Assembly (NCBI GenBank): GCA_019426215.1
Contig: CM033402.1
Location: 20,465,104-20,529,103, forward strand
Source: Buddleja alternifolia
Lineage: Eukaryota; Streptophyta; Magnoliopsida; Lamiales; Scrophulariaceae
DNA length: 64,000 nucleotides
Direction of reading: 5' to 3'
This document shows positions 10,400-20,404 of this stretch, piece after piece. The notes under the pieces were generated by a model that ran no database searches, was not told the origin of the DNA, and saw only the letters and a program-made list of their open reading frames with translations. Numbering within the stretch: position 1 is the stretch's first letter; each line of letters begins with the position of its first letter. Made by a program: the position numbers and the translations under genes.

Positions 10400-13300
10400 T
10401 TAAGCATTTAGATCAATCATACCTAGTTCACTTCTTAAAGTGAGAAAACGTTGTTCGTTAAGCGCTTTGGTGAAGATATCTGCCAGTTGCTTTTCTGTAC
10501 CAATGAAGTGCATGGAGATATCTTTCTTTTGAACGTGGTCACGTAGAAAGTGATAGCGAATGTCAATGTGTTTGGTTCTAGAGTGAAGAACTGGATTTTG
10601 AGTCATTGCTAGGGCGCTTTGATTGTCACAATGGATAGGAGTTGGATCTAGGATTATTCCATAGTCTCTAAGTTGTTGCCTCATCCAAAGGATCTGTGCA
10701 CAACAGCTTCTAGCGGCTACATACTCAGCTTTAGCGGTGGAAGTAGCGATGGACTGTTGCTTCTTACTATGCCATGAAATTAGTCTATCACCTAGAAATT
10801 GACATGTTCCACTAGTACTTTTTCTATCTATTTTGCATCCTGCAAAATCTGCATCTGAATAACCAATTAGTTCAAAAGGAGAATCCCTAGGATACCATAA
10901 GCCCACATTTTGTGTGCCTTTTAGGTACTTAAGGATCCTTTTAGCGGCAATTAAGTGTGATTCTCTAGGATCAGCTTGAAATCGTGCACACATGCATACT
11001 GAGAACATAATATCAGGTCTACTAGCTGTAAGATAAAGAAGTGATCCAATAATACCTCTATAGTTAGTGATATCAATTTTCTTTCCATTATCATCTCTAT
11101 CTAGCTTAAGCGTTTGGCTCATTGGAATTTTGGAAGGTGATGCATTTTCCATACCAAATTTCTTGATCATATCTCTAGTATATTTAGTTTGGTTTATGAA
11201 TATGCTATTAGGGAGTTGTTTAACTTGTAATCCTAGGAAGAAAGTTAATTCACCCATCATGCTCATTTCAAATTGATCTTGCATCATTTTCGAAAATTTC
11301 TCACATAGACGCTTATTGGTAGATCCAAATATAATATCATCAACATAAATTTGAACTAGGAGAATATCTTCATTATGGGTAATTTTGAATAACGTTGTGT
11401 CAACGCTGCCTTTTGAAAAGCCTTTACGTATAAGGAAGATAGAAAGAGTGTCATACCATGCTCTTGGTGCTTGTTTAAGACCATAAAGTGCCTTGTCCAA
11501 TTTGTAGACCATACTTTTCCCATGGTTGTTGATGAATCCTGGTGGTTGCTCCACATATACTTCTTCTTGGAGTTTACCATTCAGAAATGCACTCTTTACG
11601 TCCATTTGATACACTGTAAATTAGTTAAATGCTGCAAACGCTAGAAACATGCGGATTGCTTCAAGACGGGCAACTGGAGCGTATGTTTCATCAAAGTCGA
11701 TGCCCTCTTCTTGACAGTATCCCTGAGCTACGAGTCTGGCTTTGTTTCTAATCACAATCCCATTCTCATCCATTTTGTTTCTATAGACCCATCTAGTTCC
11801 AATGACCCTTTGGTGGGTTGGTCTTGGTACTAGCGTCCATACCTCATTTCTTTCAAATTGGTTTAGCTCTTCTTGCATGGCTTCTATCCAACTTGGATCG
11901 TTAAGCGCTTCATCCACTTTCTTTGGTTCCATTTGAGATAGGAAGCTTGCAAACATGGCCTCATTTATTGTAGCTGCTCTTGTTCTAACAGGTGCTCCAA
12001 TATCTCCAATAATTAGTTCTGGTGGATGGTCTCTGAGCCATTTTCTGTCTGGTTGGAACGGGTTAAGAGATTGATCTAACGCTTGATTAAACTGTGCAGG
12101 CGCTTGACCAATTCCTTGCGTAGGCGCTTCAGTGTTTATAGTTTGAGTTTGCTCTTGATGAACATTCCCTTCATGATCATCAGCGTTTCTTGCAATATCA
12201 TCATTGATGTCTTTACGAGTAATCTTAGGATTAGGTACAATGATTTCATTATCTTCATCAATATCACTATCATCACACAGATTGATTTGTGACGCTTGTT
12301 GAGATAAATCTTCAATTCCTGCATCATTAATATTAACCTTACTCGGTTCTTGGTTAGCATCATCAAACACAACATGAATGGATTCTTCAACCTTCGATTT
12401 GATCTTATTTAAGATGCAAAAGCTCTTTCCATTTTTGACGTATCCTAGAAAGATTCCTTCATCTACTTTAGGATCAAATGTCTTTAGGCTTTGGGATCCA
12501 TTGTTATGAATGAAACATTTTGAACCAAATACATGAAAGTATGAAACATTCGGCTTACGTCCCTTCCATAACTCATATGGAGTCTTTTCATGTTGCTTGT
12601 TGATCATACACCAGTTCTGAGTGTAGCAAGCAGTGTTGATAGCTTCGGCCGAAAACCTTTGAGGCAGCTTAGACTCGGCTAACATAGTCCTAGCGGCTTC
12701 TTTAAGCGTTCTGTTCCGTCGCTCGGCAACTCCATTTTGTTGAGGTGTTCTAGGCGCTGAATACTCATGAAGTTTTCCAAAGTCTTTACAAAATTTCTCA
12801 ACAATATGGTTAGTAAATTCAGTTCCTCTATCACTTCTAATTCTTGTCACTTTTAGATCTTTTGAGTTTTGTAGTTGACGAATTAGAGAGGTGAGCTTGG
12901 CACTAGTTTCATCTTTAGATGCGAAAAATTCTACCCATGTATAGCGTGAGAAATCATCAACTATTACTAGTGAATACTTTTTACCACTAACGCTCATGAT
13001 TTGAATAGGACCAAACAAATCTAAATGTAGTAATTCAAGTATTCGAGAGGTCGATAGATGAAGCTTCTTCTTAAAAGATGATTTAACTTGTTTACCCATT
13101 TGACAAGCATCACATAAGCGATCTTTATTATAGGAACCCCTGGGTAATCCCTCTACAAGATTTAGCGATATTAATTGAGAGATTGCCTTAAAATTGAGGT
13201 GATTCATTCTTCTATGCCATAACCAACCCAATTCATTTTGATTCTTAGCTACGAAACATGTAGGGTTGTTATCTAATGTTGAATCCTAATCTACTAAGTA

Positions 13301-13636
13301 TACATTGTTTGTTCTTCTTCCTTTTAATTTAGTAGATCCTGTCTTAACATCAATTATCTCGCACAAGTCACTAGAAAATTTAATTTCAAAGCCTTTATCA
13401 CAAAATTGACTTATGCTTAGGAGATTATGTTTAAGACCCTCAACATAGTATACATCATTGATCATGATGTTCCCTCTATGCATGATACCTATACCTTTAG
13501 TTTGACCTTTAGAATTATCACCGAATATAACTTGAGGACCATTGGTTGCACGATAGTTGATCAAGAGATCCTTTGATCCAGTCATGTGTCTCGACGACCC
13601 ACTATCTATGTACCAAATTGAGGTATCGGTGTTGGC
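10400..13636 (-). pseudogene. Copia-1 pol: protease, integrase, reverse transcriptase, RNase H
   Basis: One frame runs from just after a TGA at 13637-13639 to 10400, broken by TAG at 13286-13288 and TAA at 11621-11623. Order: aspartic protease core WYIDSGSSRHMTG near 13615; GAG-pre-integrase region (LKHNLLSISQFCDKG); integrase with the zinc site ([20 protein letters not shown]), catalytic Asp segments LHLDLFGP and RSDRGTEF and Glu segment [16 protein letters not shown] with YQMDVKSAFLNG and the YVDDIIFGSTN box; RNase H with YSDADFAGC, AEYVAARS and DNQSALA. The motif set matches SIRE/Maximus copia. Apart from the stops all core residues are present, so inactivation is recent. The frame differs from gag, with a frameshift and extra stops in the gag-protease joint (13637-13700). 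Confidence 0.93.
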
Positions 13637-13664
13637 TCAAGGTACCTGCATTCAAAGGGCAGTT

Positions 13665-15881
13665 CTAGTTCTTCTTAGGTACCCATTTTGTTTTGGGTCC
13701 TTCTTTGTTAGTAACGTTAGTCTGAATTAGAATCTTCGGAACCCACATTTGCCTTGTCTTCATTTTGGGAAGATTGGCCTTTTTGGGTTTCGGTTTGTGT
13801 TGTGTGTGCTCTTTAGGTGTATGGTAATATCCTTGATAATAGCAATAATCACAATCATAATCATGGTTATCATAGTGTCGATAATATGATCTAGATCTTT
13901 GCGGATATTGACATTGGTATTTCCTTGGTATTGGCTTAGGATGCACTTTTGGTGCTAGACGCTTAGCGTTTGATTTACTTGTAGAAGGTTTTTCCTTAGC
14001 CTTTCGAGCGCTTGGATATACTTTCTTTTGTAGATCATTTACTTTGGTCTTTCTTTTGACTGAGCCAGTGTTAGCTTTTTCATTTGGTCTAATACCAATA
14101 TTCTGAGTCTCATTCAGCGTTTGTCTGTTTGAGCTTTCTCCAACAAAGGTAACACCTTTTCCTCTGTTGGTTGATATAACCACAGACGCTTTGGTTTTGT
14201 GACCAGATTTATCACAACCTAAACCGGTCTTTTCACCAAATGCTCTGGTTATTTTAGTCACATTATCTAGCGTTCTAGAAGCTTTTGATAATGATGAGAT
14301 AAGCTGCTCTGATTTAGCAAGTTTAGCGATCAATTCAGCTTCTCTCTTGACTATTATATCAATATCACCTTTTAATTGAATAATTTCACTCTCAAGCGCT
14401 TGGTTTTTCTCAATGCACTGTTGCTGAATTTGCAACTCTGCTTTATGCGTCACTTTGTCGCTTTTGAGCGCTGAGATGATGTAAAGGTGATTTTGAAATA
14501 TTTTTGCGGCTTCTTGACAATCATTATAATATTCTTTCACTTTGTCAAGTAATTCATCATAAGAAAGAGGATGATGCAGATCAGTGGTTACCTCAGATGG
14601 TAAGTCGTTAGATGCTTCATTATCTCTTGCCATGAGACAAATGAATGCTGAATCCTTTGATGGTTCATCATCGCTGCTTTCATCTGATGATTCCAAGTCC
14701 TCTTCAGGAGTATAGAGAGGTTCTGATTTTGCTAGCAAGCCTTGTTGTCTTAGATTGCTCCTAAATTGGTTTCTATCCGTGTGATCTTGCTTTGTAGGTT
14801 TAGACACATTTGGATATGGGCAATTAACTTGGAAGTGCCCTGGTCTCCTGCAGTTGTAACAGAGATTGGTCTTCATCTTTTGTTCGTTTGTTAATCTTGT
14901 GGATCGCTGGTTTAACGTTGCAGGCATTGAGAGATCTTGCTGAGAGGGAGTTTGATATTGAATTGGCGCTCGGGAGGGAGACGCAGGATAGTGAGGCGCT
15001 TGATGTTGTGGTTGTATTTGGGGAGACGCTTGATATGAATTTTGTCCTGGGTGCTTAGGACTGTTTCCCTTCTTTTCATATTTCAGGAATTTCCTGAATC
15101 TATTTAGAAGCGCCAGTTCTTCTTCCTCACTTATATCCGAGTTTTTTTCTTTGATAGATTTTCCTTTGATTGATGCCATTAGCGCTCCAGATTCGATCAC
15201 TGGATTACTTACTGCATCACTGGCCGAATTCAACTCAAACTCAAATGCTTTGAGTTCTGAAAAAGCATCTTCTGGAGTTAGGCTGTCCAGATTGTTTGAT
15301 TCTCTCATTGCAGTTGTTTTCATCAGGAATCTGCTTGGGAGACTTCTAAAGATTTTGACCACTGTTTCTCGATTTTGTAGCTCCATACCCAGAGATGTTA
15401 GTTCAGTGACAAGAGCTGTAAACCTCATGTCTAATTGCTCTAGCGTCTCATTAGGTAGCATCTTGAAGCCGTTGAATTTTTCTTTGGCAATTGATAATTT
15501 GTTTTCCTTTATTTGTGCTGAGCCACCACAAATAGTAGCCAACTTATCCCAAATTTCTTTAGTTGTATTGCATGATTTGACTTTGTTGAATAAGTTGTCA
15601 TTGTCACCAATGGCTGTGTATAATGCATTCCGACCGACATTGTGTAGATTGGCTCGTCGACGCTCATCGGTGGACCATTCTTGTTTGGGCTTCTCCACAT
15701 AACCGTCAGGTGTTTCTTCTGTGGCTTCGGGCGCTCTGGTGATAACTTTGTATATTTTGATTGGCCCATCTGAAATGATATCACACATTTCATCATCACA
15801 TGAACACAAATAAGTAAACGCTTTGACCTTCCAAGAATCATAATTTGACTCGGTCAACTTGGGAACTTTAGAGAATGCCAT
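13665..15881 (-). CDS. Copia-1 gag polyprotein
   Basis: 738 codons, intact, from ATG 15879-15881, about 120 bp inside the 5' LTR. The N-terminus (KVPKLTESNYDSWKVKAFTYL region) matches the DUF4219/UBN2-type copia Gag start; the UBN2-like core contains WDKLATICGGS and LPNETLEQLDMRF. One CCHC zinc knuckle, CYNCRRPGHFQVNC, lies in the middle; the long tail after it has an acidic stretch (DLESSDESSDDE), a probable coiled coil (LESEIIQLKGDIDI) and a basic, tyrosine-rich end. Gag forms the virus-like particle in which reverse transcription occurs. The protein ends before protease, with the pol frame shifted by one, so a Gag-Pol fusion would need frameshifting, or this copy has lost continuity by mutation; the latter is more likely because stops flank the joint. 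Confidence 0.92.
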   Translation of the reverse strand: MAFSKVPKLTESNYDSWKVKAFTYLCSCDDEMCDIISDGPIKIYKVITRAPEATEETPDGYVEKPKQEWSTDERRRANLHNVGRNALYTAIGDNDNLFNKVKSCNTTKEIWDKLATICGGSAQIKENKLSIAKEKFNGFKMLPNETLEQLDMRFTALVTELTSLGMELQNRETVVKIFRSLPSRFLMKTTAMRESNNLDSLTPEDAFSELKAFEFELNSASDAVSNPVIESGALMASIKGKSIKEKNSDISEEEELALLNRFRKFLKYEKKGNSPKHPGQNSYQASPQIQPQHQAPHYPASPSRAPIQYQTPSQQDLSMPATLNQRSTRLTNEQKMKTNLCYNCRRPGHFQVNCPYPNVSKPTKQDHTDRNQFRSNLRQQGLLAKSEPLYTPEEDLESSDESSDDEPSKDSAFICLMARDNEASNDLPSEVTTDLHHPLSYDELLDKVKEYYNDCQEAAKIFQNHLYIISALKSDKVTHKAELQIQQQCIEKNQALESEIIQLKGDIDIIVKREAELIAKLAKSEQLISSLSKASRTLDNVTKITRAFGEKTGLGCDKSGHKTKASVVISTNRGKGVTFVGESSNRQTLNETQNIGIRPNEKANTGSVKRKTKVNDLQKKVYPSARKAKEKPSTSKSNAKRLAPKVHPKPIPRKYQCQYPQRSRSYYRHYDNHDYDCDYCYYQGYYHTPKEHTQHKPKPKKANLPKMKTRQMWVPKILIQTNVTNKEGPKTKWVPKKN

Positions 15882-15984
15882 GAAAAATTTAAAGTAATTT
15901 TAAAGCGACTATATATATATTTAAAAAAGAAATGGATCTGAACAAGCAGTTACGCTTGGAAACGCTTAGGTTTCAACTTCAACC

Positions 15985-15996
15985 GCTCTGATACCA
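15985..15996 (-). other. Copia-1 primer-binding site, initiator Met tRNA
   Basis: On the element strand the sequence two bases inside the 5' LTR is TGGTATCAGAGC, the standard plant copia primer site complementary to the 3' end of initiator methionine tRNA. It fixes the orientation of the element (- strand) and the inner end of the 5' LTR. Confidence 0.93.
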
Positions 15997-15998
15997 CT

Positions 15999-17819
15999 TG
16001 TTGGTCCCAAGTGGTATACGAAAGGGTCTAGAAGGCGGGGGTTGAATAGACCCTGAAGTCTTTTTCGACTTCTAAAGATTCGTATCACTTTGAAGTATTT
16101 GAACGCTCGGAAAGCTTTGAGCGCTGGGTGCGGCGCTTGAGAGATAATGACTTAAGCGCTAGTTTCAGGCGCTTGGGAAAAGTTAACTTAGACTTGGTGA
16201 TTTCAACGCTTACCAAAGTAGGGCAGAGTTTAGTCACTAAATCAGGGTTAGCACAGCGGAAGTATTTTATAGCTTAGCGTTCGGTTTGTTAATCAAAAGT
16301 AGTCGCTTAGTTGTTTTAAAACTTTATCAGAATGTATGCAATATGAATAGTAAAGCAGTAAAACAGTAGATGCTTAAAGCGGTAAATGACACAAGATATT
16401 TGTAAGGTTAACTGGGTGATGTAATCCCAGCTACGTCCTTCTTCTCCTTTTATCAGGGAGGTTTTCCACTATGATGATTATCGAAGAGTCACACAGAGAC
16501 TTCTACAAATATCTTGGGAGATTTGGATATGATCTCGGAACTCCTTGGTCACACAGATTTCAGCTCCACTAAAGACCTTCTATCCCCTTGCTTCTTTCAC
16601 TCAGAAATGGTGCAAGTTACGCTTGATCTCGGAACTCCTTGGTCACACAGATTTCAGCTCCAATAGAGATCAACTTCAACAAGCTTCTTTTACACAAAAA
16701 TATTGCTTGTAAGTCAACAAGCTTTCTCACTCAGATGAAAGGTGTTGATGGTTTTGGTCACGGGTTTGTTTGTTTTTGGAAAGTTCAAACAACTTGGAGA
16801 TATCTCAATGATAGTGTAGGTTCTTCTTAAAAAGAGGTTTGAGATATGGGTGACTGTCTAGGAATGTATTTGAGAAAGCTTAAAGGGTTTCGGCTCTGGA
16901 GTGTATAAGCTTTTTAAAACAATCCAGCAACGTTTTGGACCCTTTTTCTTATTTTTACGTCCAGATGTTTTTCTATATCTATCTCCATTGTCCCTTTTGC
17001 TGAAAAGGTTATTTATAGATTGTTATGAGATTTTGTCCGTTGGACACGGTTGAAGTCTCGTTTCCCTAAACATTCCATGAGTTCTGACAATCCTAACTTT
17101 GGGTATATTTAATTGGTTAGGCATGGTCTTGGTTTCATAAATCTGACAGTCTCGGTCAAAGATATGGCTTGCCCATAAGTTGTAGTGCTTATATTTTAAT
17201 AGCACTTATCCGACTTTTGATGCATCTTGTTTTATTTCCGTTTGGGAATAATTTCCGTTGATTCATGCATCTTTGATAACTTGGGTTTGAATCTTCAGGT
17301 TACGCTTGGAGAACTAGGCGCTTGAGCCTTTGGAGTTTAGGCTTCTTGAAAGTAGTCTTCTTTGTTAATCAGACGCTTGAGAGAGGTCACAATCTTTGCC
17401 CGATTCTTTAGACGCTTGTCCTTTCACTTTATCTTTGATAGACTCACTCGGAATTCTATCATTGACTTAGTGTTAAGTACTTGGTCTATGGTCCATAACA
17501 AATCTTGAGCGCTGAGTTCGTAACCCAGGATAGTCTTTTAGCGTTTGACGGACGCTTGAGACTAATCTTTATCTTTACTGTTTCTTCAAACGCTTGATCT
17601 TCAACTTCATCACTTGGTAGACTCACGCAGAATTCTTCTAGTGATTTAGTATCACATTCTTAGTCTAAACTCTATAAAAATACAAGTCTAGTGTAAAAAC
17701 ACGAGCTTTCAGGCGCTTACATATTTGTTCTATGAAAGCTTTTATACTTTACATTTCTTGGGGTCTAACATGAAGTCCTATTTGTCATCATCAAAACATC
17801 TAACATGAAATTCCTAACA
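15999..17819 (-). repeat. Copia-1 5' LTR
   Basis: 1,821 bp, TG...CA ends, followed by the GAAAG target duplicate (17820-17824). Nearly identical to 1914-3732. As the 5' LTR it would hold the promoter; no particular TATA box is asserted. Confidence 0.95.
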
Positions 17820-17824
17820 GAAAG

Positions 17825-19030
17825 AAATTTCTATCTGATGTCAAACATTATCTTTGGGACGAGCCCTTTCTGTTCAAAGTGTGTGCAGATCGTGTAGTGC
17901 GGAGGTGTGTCCCGGCTGAGGAGATGACATCAATTCTGAGTCATTGCCATGATGGTGAGGTAGGTGGCCGCTTTGGGCCCACGAAGACTGCTTCTAAGGT
18001 TCTCCAATCAGGTTTTTACTGGCCATCTCTATTGAAAGATGCTTATGTGTATGTAGCGTCTTGTGATAGATGTCAAAGAGTTGGAAATATATCTAGGAAG
18101 AATGAAATGTCACTGAATAACATGCTAGAATGTGAATTATTCGATGTATGGGGTATAGATTTTATGGGACCTTTCCCAAGTTCTTGCTCTAATAAATACA
18201 TTTTAGTAGCAGTAGATTATGTGTCTAAGTGGGTAGAAGCTGAAGCTCTTAGGACTAATGATGCTAGGGTGGTTGTCAAATTTTTGAAAAAACATATTTT
18301 CACACGTTTTGGAACCCCCAGAGCTATTATTAGTGATGGTGGAACCCATTTTTGCAATAAACAATTTGATTCTCTTTTACGCAAATATGGTGTTACCCAT
18401 AAGGTCTCTACACCTTACCATCCTCAAACTCGCGGGCAAGTTGAGGTATCCAATAGGGAGATTAAGCGAATACTAGAGAAAACTGTGAATTCTTCTAGGA
18501 AAGATTGGTCCTTAAAGTTAGATGATGCCTTATGGGCTTATAGAACTGCTTTTAAAAACCCCATCGAAATGTCTCCATATCGTCTAGTTTTTGGTCAAGC
18601 TTGTCATTTACCCGTTGAATTAGAACATCGAGCCTACTGGGCTATAAAATTTCTAAATTTTGATATGCAAGATGTAGGAACTAACAGGTTGTTGCAGCTC
18701 AACGAGATGGATGAATTCCGGCTTGAAGCCTATGAAAATGCAAAGGAACGGACGAAGAAGTGGCACGACAAACGCATAATTCCACGAGAGTTTAACGAGG
18801 GAGAAAGGGTGCTTCTATTCAACTCACGGCTTCGATTTTTCCCTGGAAAACTTCGTTCTAAGTGGTCGGGACCTTTCACCGTGACAAAAGTCTACCCATC
18901 TGGTGCAATTGAGGTTTTTCATGAGGATAAAGGCACTTTTAAGGTCAATGGTCATCGATTGAAGCATTATGAAGGAAACGAGTGGAGCAAAGACAAGTCG
19001 GTTCTTACGCTCCAAGATCCGTCGAATTAA
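17825..19030 (+). pseudogene. Athila-type pol fragment: integrase
   Basis: Continuation of the gypsy pol after copia-1. The frame is open from the first base after the target duplicate; removing copia-1 and one GAAAG joins it to the +1 frame at the end of the RT part. Features in order: LWDEPFLF lead-in, zinc-binding HHCC region ([12 protein letters not shown] ... [12 protein letters not shown]), core domain with [22 protein letters not shown] and [19 protein letters not shown] supplying the D, D and E residues, and a C-terminal region with [19 protein letters not shown] resembling the GPY/F module. Stop at 19028-19030. The integrase domain itself has no internal stop; it is inactive because copia-1 separates it from RT. 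Confidence 0.9.
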
Positions 19031-20404
19031 GTCGACATCTGAACAGTCAAGCTAATGACTATAAACGAGCGCTTCTTGGGAGGCAACCCATGTTTTCTTG
19101 TTTTTCTTCGTTTCGTTTTAGAGTCAGTTGTGTCGTTTTATTTTTTTTAAATAGTTTATTTTCGTGTCTCAGGTTTCTGCAATCCATACAAGAGAGATAG
19201 TCGAGAAGAACAACGATGTTTCCTACAAGCTCAAGGAAAATTTAACCTTGGTGTTCAGTATTTTGGTGGTGGTGTTATATCACTTTAGCCGTGGCTTGCA
19301 TTAAAATTTTTTGATTTTTTTTATATATATATCTCTACGTCTAGGTATTTTAGCCACGGCTAAACATCACCTAGCCACGGCTAAGAATTCTCACATTTTA
19401 TGAATAACCTCTGTTTTTATCACCACGGCTCGCGGTCATCTTAGCCATGGCTTAGTCGAAAAATCACTTTTTTTTAAAAACAAATTTTGCTCCCAGGTAA
19501 ATTTAGCCGCGGCTCCCATCACCATTGCCATGGCTAAAATTTTAAAACCTCTCTGTCCCGGTAGCCGCGGCTACCCATGGTTTTAGCCACGGCTAAAAGA
19601 CACTTTTATACAAAAAAAAAATCCAACAAACAAAAATTCTTAAATTTCAAAACCCCTCCCCAACTCCTATTTTTCTTAACAGCAGCAAAAATAAAGAGCC
19701 CCTCTCTCTCACCAACTCTAACTCAAATTCCCCTCGTCACCTCCTTTAAGCACTCGCCGGCGAAACCCACTCCCGCCGTTCACCGGCGCACACGGCCGTC
19801 TCCCTGATTTCGGTTGATTCTTTCCCCTCACACTGTAAAAAAAAAAAAAAAAAACCCAAAATCCCCCTTCAACTCGCAGGCGTTCATCACTGACAAAGAC
19901 CACCTGCTCGCACCGATTTTCCGACGGCATTCACCACTTCCGGGGCCGCTCTTCGTCGTTTCCGCACCGGACAAAACCATTGGGGCTATTTCAGCCCTCT
20001 TTCGTAAGTTCATGCTTTCCCCTCTTGTGAATCGAGCCTTGCTCGTATGTTGGACTTTAGTTGAGTATAGAGTGTGGGTTCGGTGATTCCGACGAACGGG
20101 TGAGGATTTCGGGCTGTTTTGCAAGAATTCTTGTCTTGGTTACTTTGGGCTTTTGTGTTATTTGTTCGAATCCAAGGTCTTGGGATGGTTGCTGTGTTTT
20201 ACTTGAATTAATTGGCTGTTCTGTGATACGTCTTGGTTTTGTTGGGTATTTTGTACAAATTCTGCTTCACTGCTGTTTGGAATCCTCTCTACTTGGGTAT
20301 TTGGTGTTATCTGCTTGGAGTTGGGGTTGTTGTATTGTTGCGTTTGGGTGAGTACTGTTGCTTAGTTGATCTTGGTGTTGTCATTGTTGGGTTGTTGGAT
20401 TTCT
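19031..20404 (+). other. Athila spacer between integrase and the extra ORF
   Basis: About 1.37 kb without a recognisable gene. The first half holds the palindrome array listed separately; the second has an A-run (about 19839-19856), C-rich short tracts and a T/G-rich stretch leading to the ORF start at 20405. Long spacers here are usual for Athila-type elements. Confidence 0.6.
19285..19597. repeat. Dispersed array of a 14 bp palindrome, TTAGCCACGGCTAA and variants
   Basis: Copies or close variants begin at about 19285, 19350, 19371, 19423, 19441, 19503, 19525, 19561 and 19583. The centre alternates between CACGG/CGTGG, CGCGG and CATGG while the TTAGCC and GGCTAA arms are kept, so the changes preserve self-complementarity. 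Spacing is irregular (about 20-65 bp). It lies in the non-coding spacer of the Athila element. Function unknown. Confidence 0.9.

Larger units (their letters stand above)
1914..17819 (-). mobile_element. Copia-1: 15.9 kb SIRE/Maximus-type Ty1/copia retrotransposon, complete LTR to LTR
   Basis: Bounded by two near-identical LTRs (1914-3732 and 15999-17819) with TG...CA ends and the 5 bp target duplication GAAAG (1909-1913, 17820-17824). Read on the - strand the order is 5' LTR, initiator-Met tRNA primer site, gag, protease-integrase-RT-RNase H (the copia order), a 1.1 kb spacer, a very large third ORF, PPT, 3' LTR. By eye the LTRs differ at about 15-18 places in 1.8 kb (roughly 1%), implying a recent insertion. 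Pol and ORF3 each carry stops and gag/pol a frameshift, so this copy is not autonomous. RT motif YVDDIIFGSTN, the long gag and the extra 3' ORF point to SIRE/Maximus. Confidence 0.93.
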
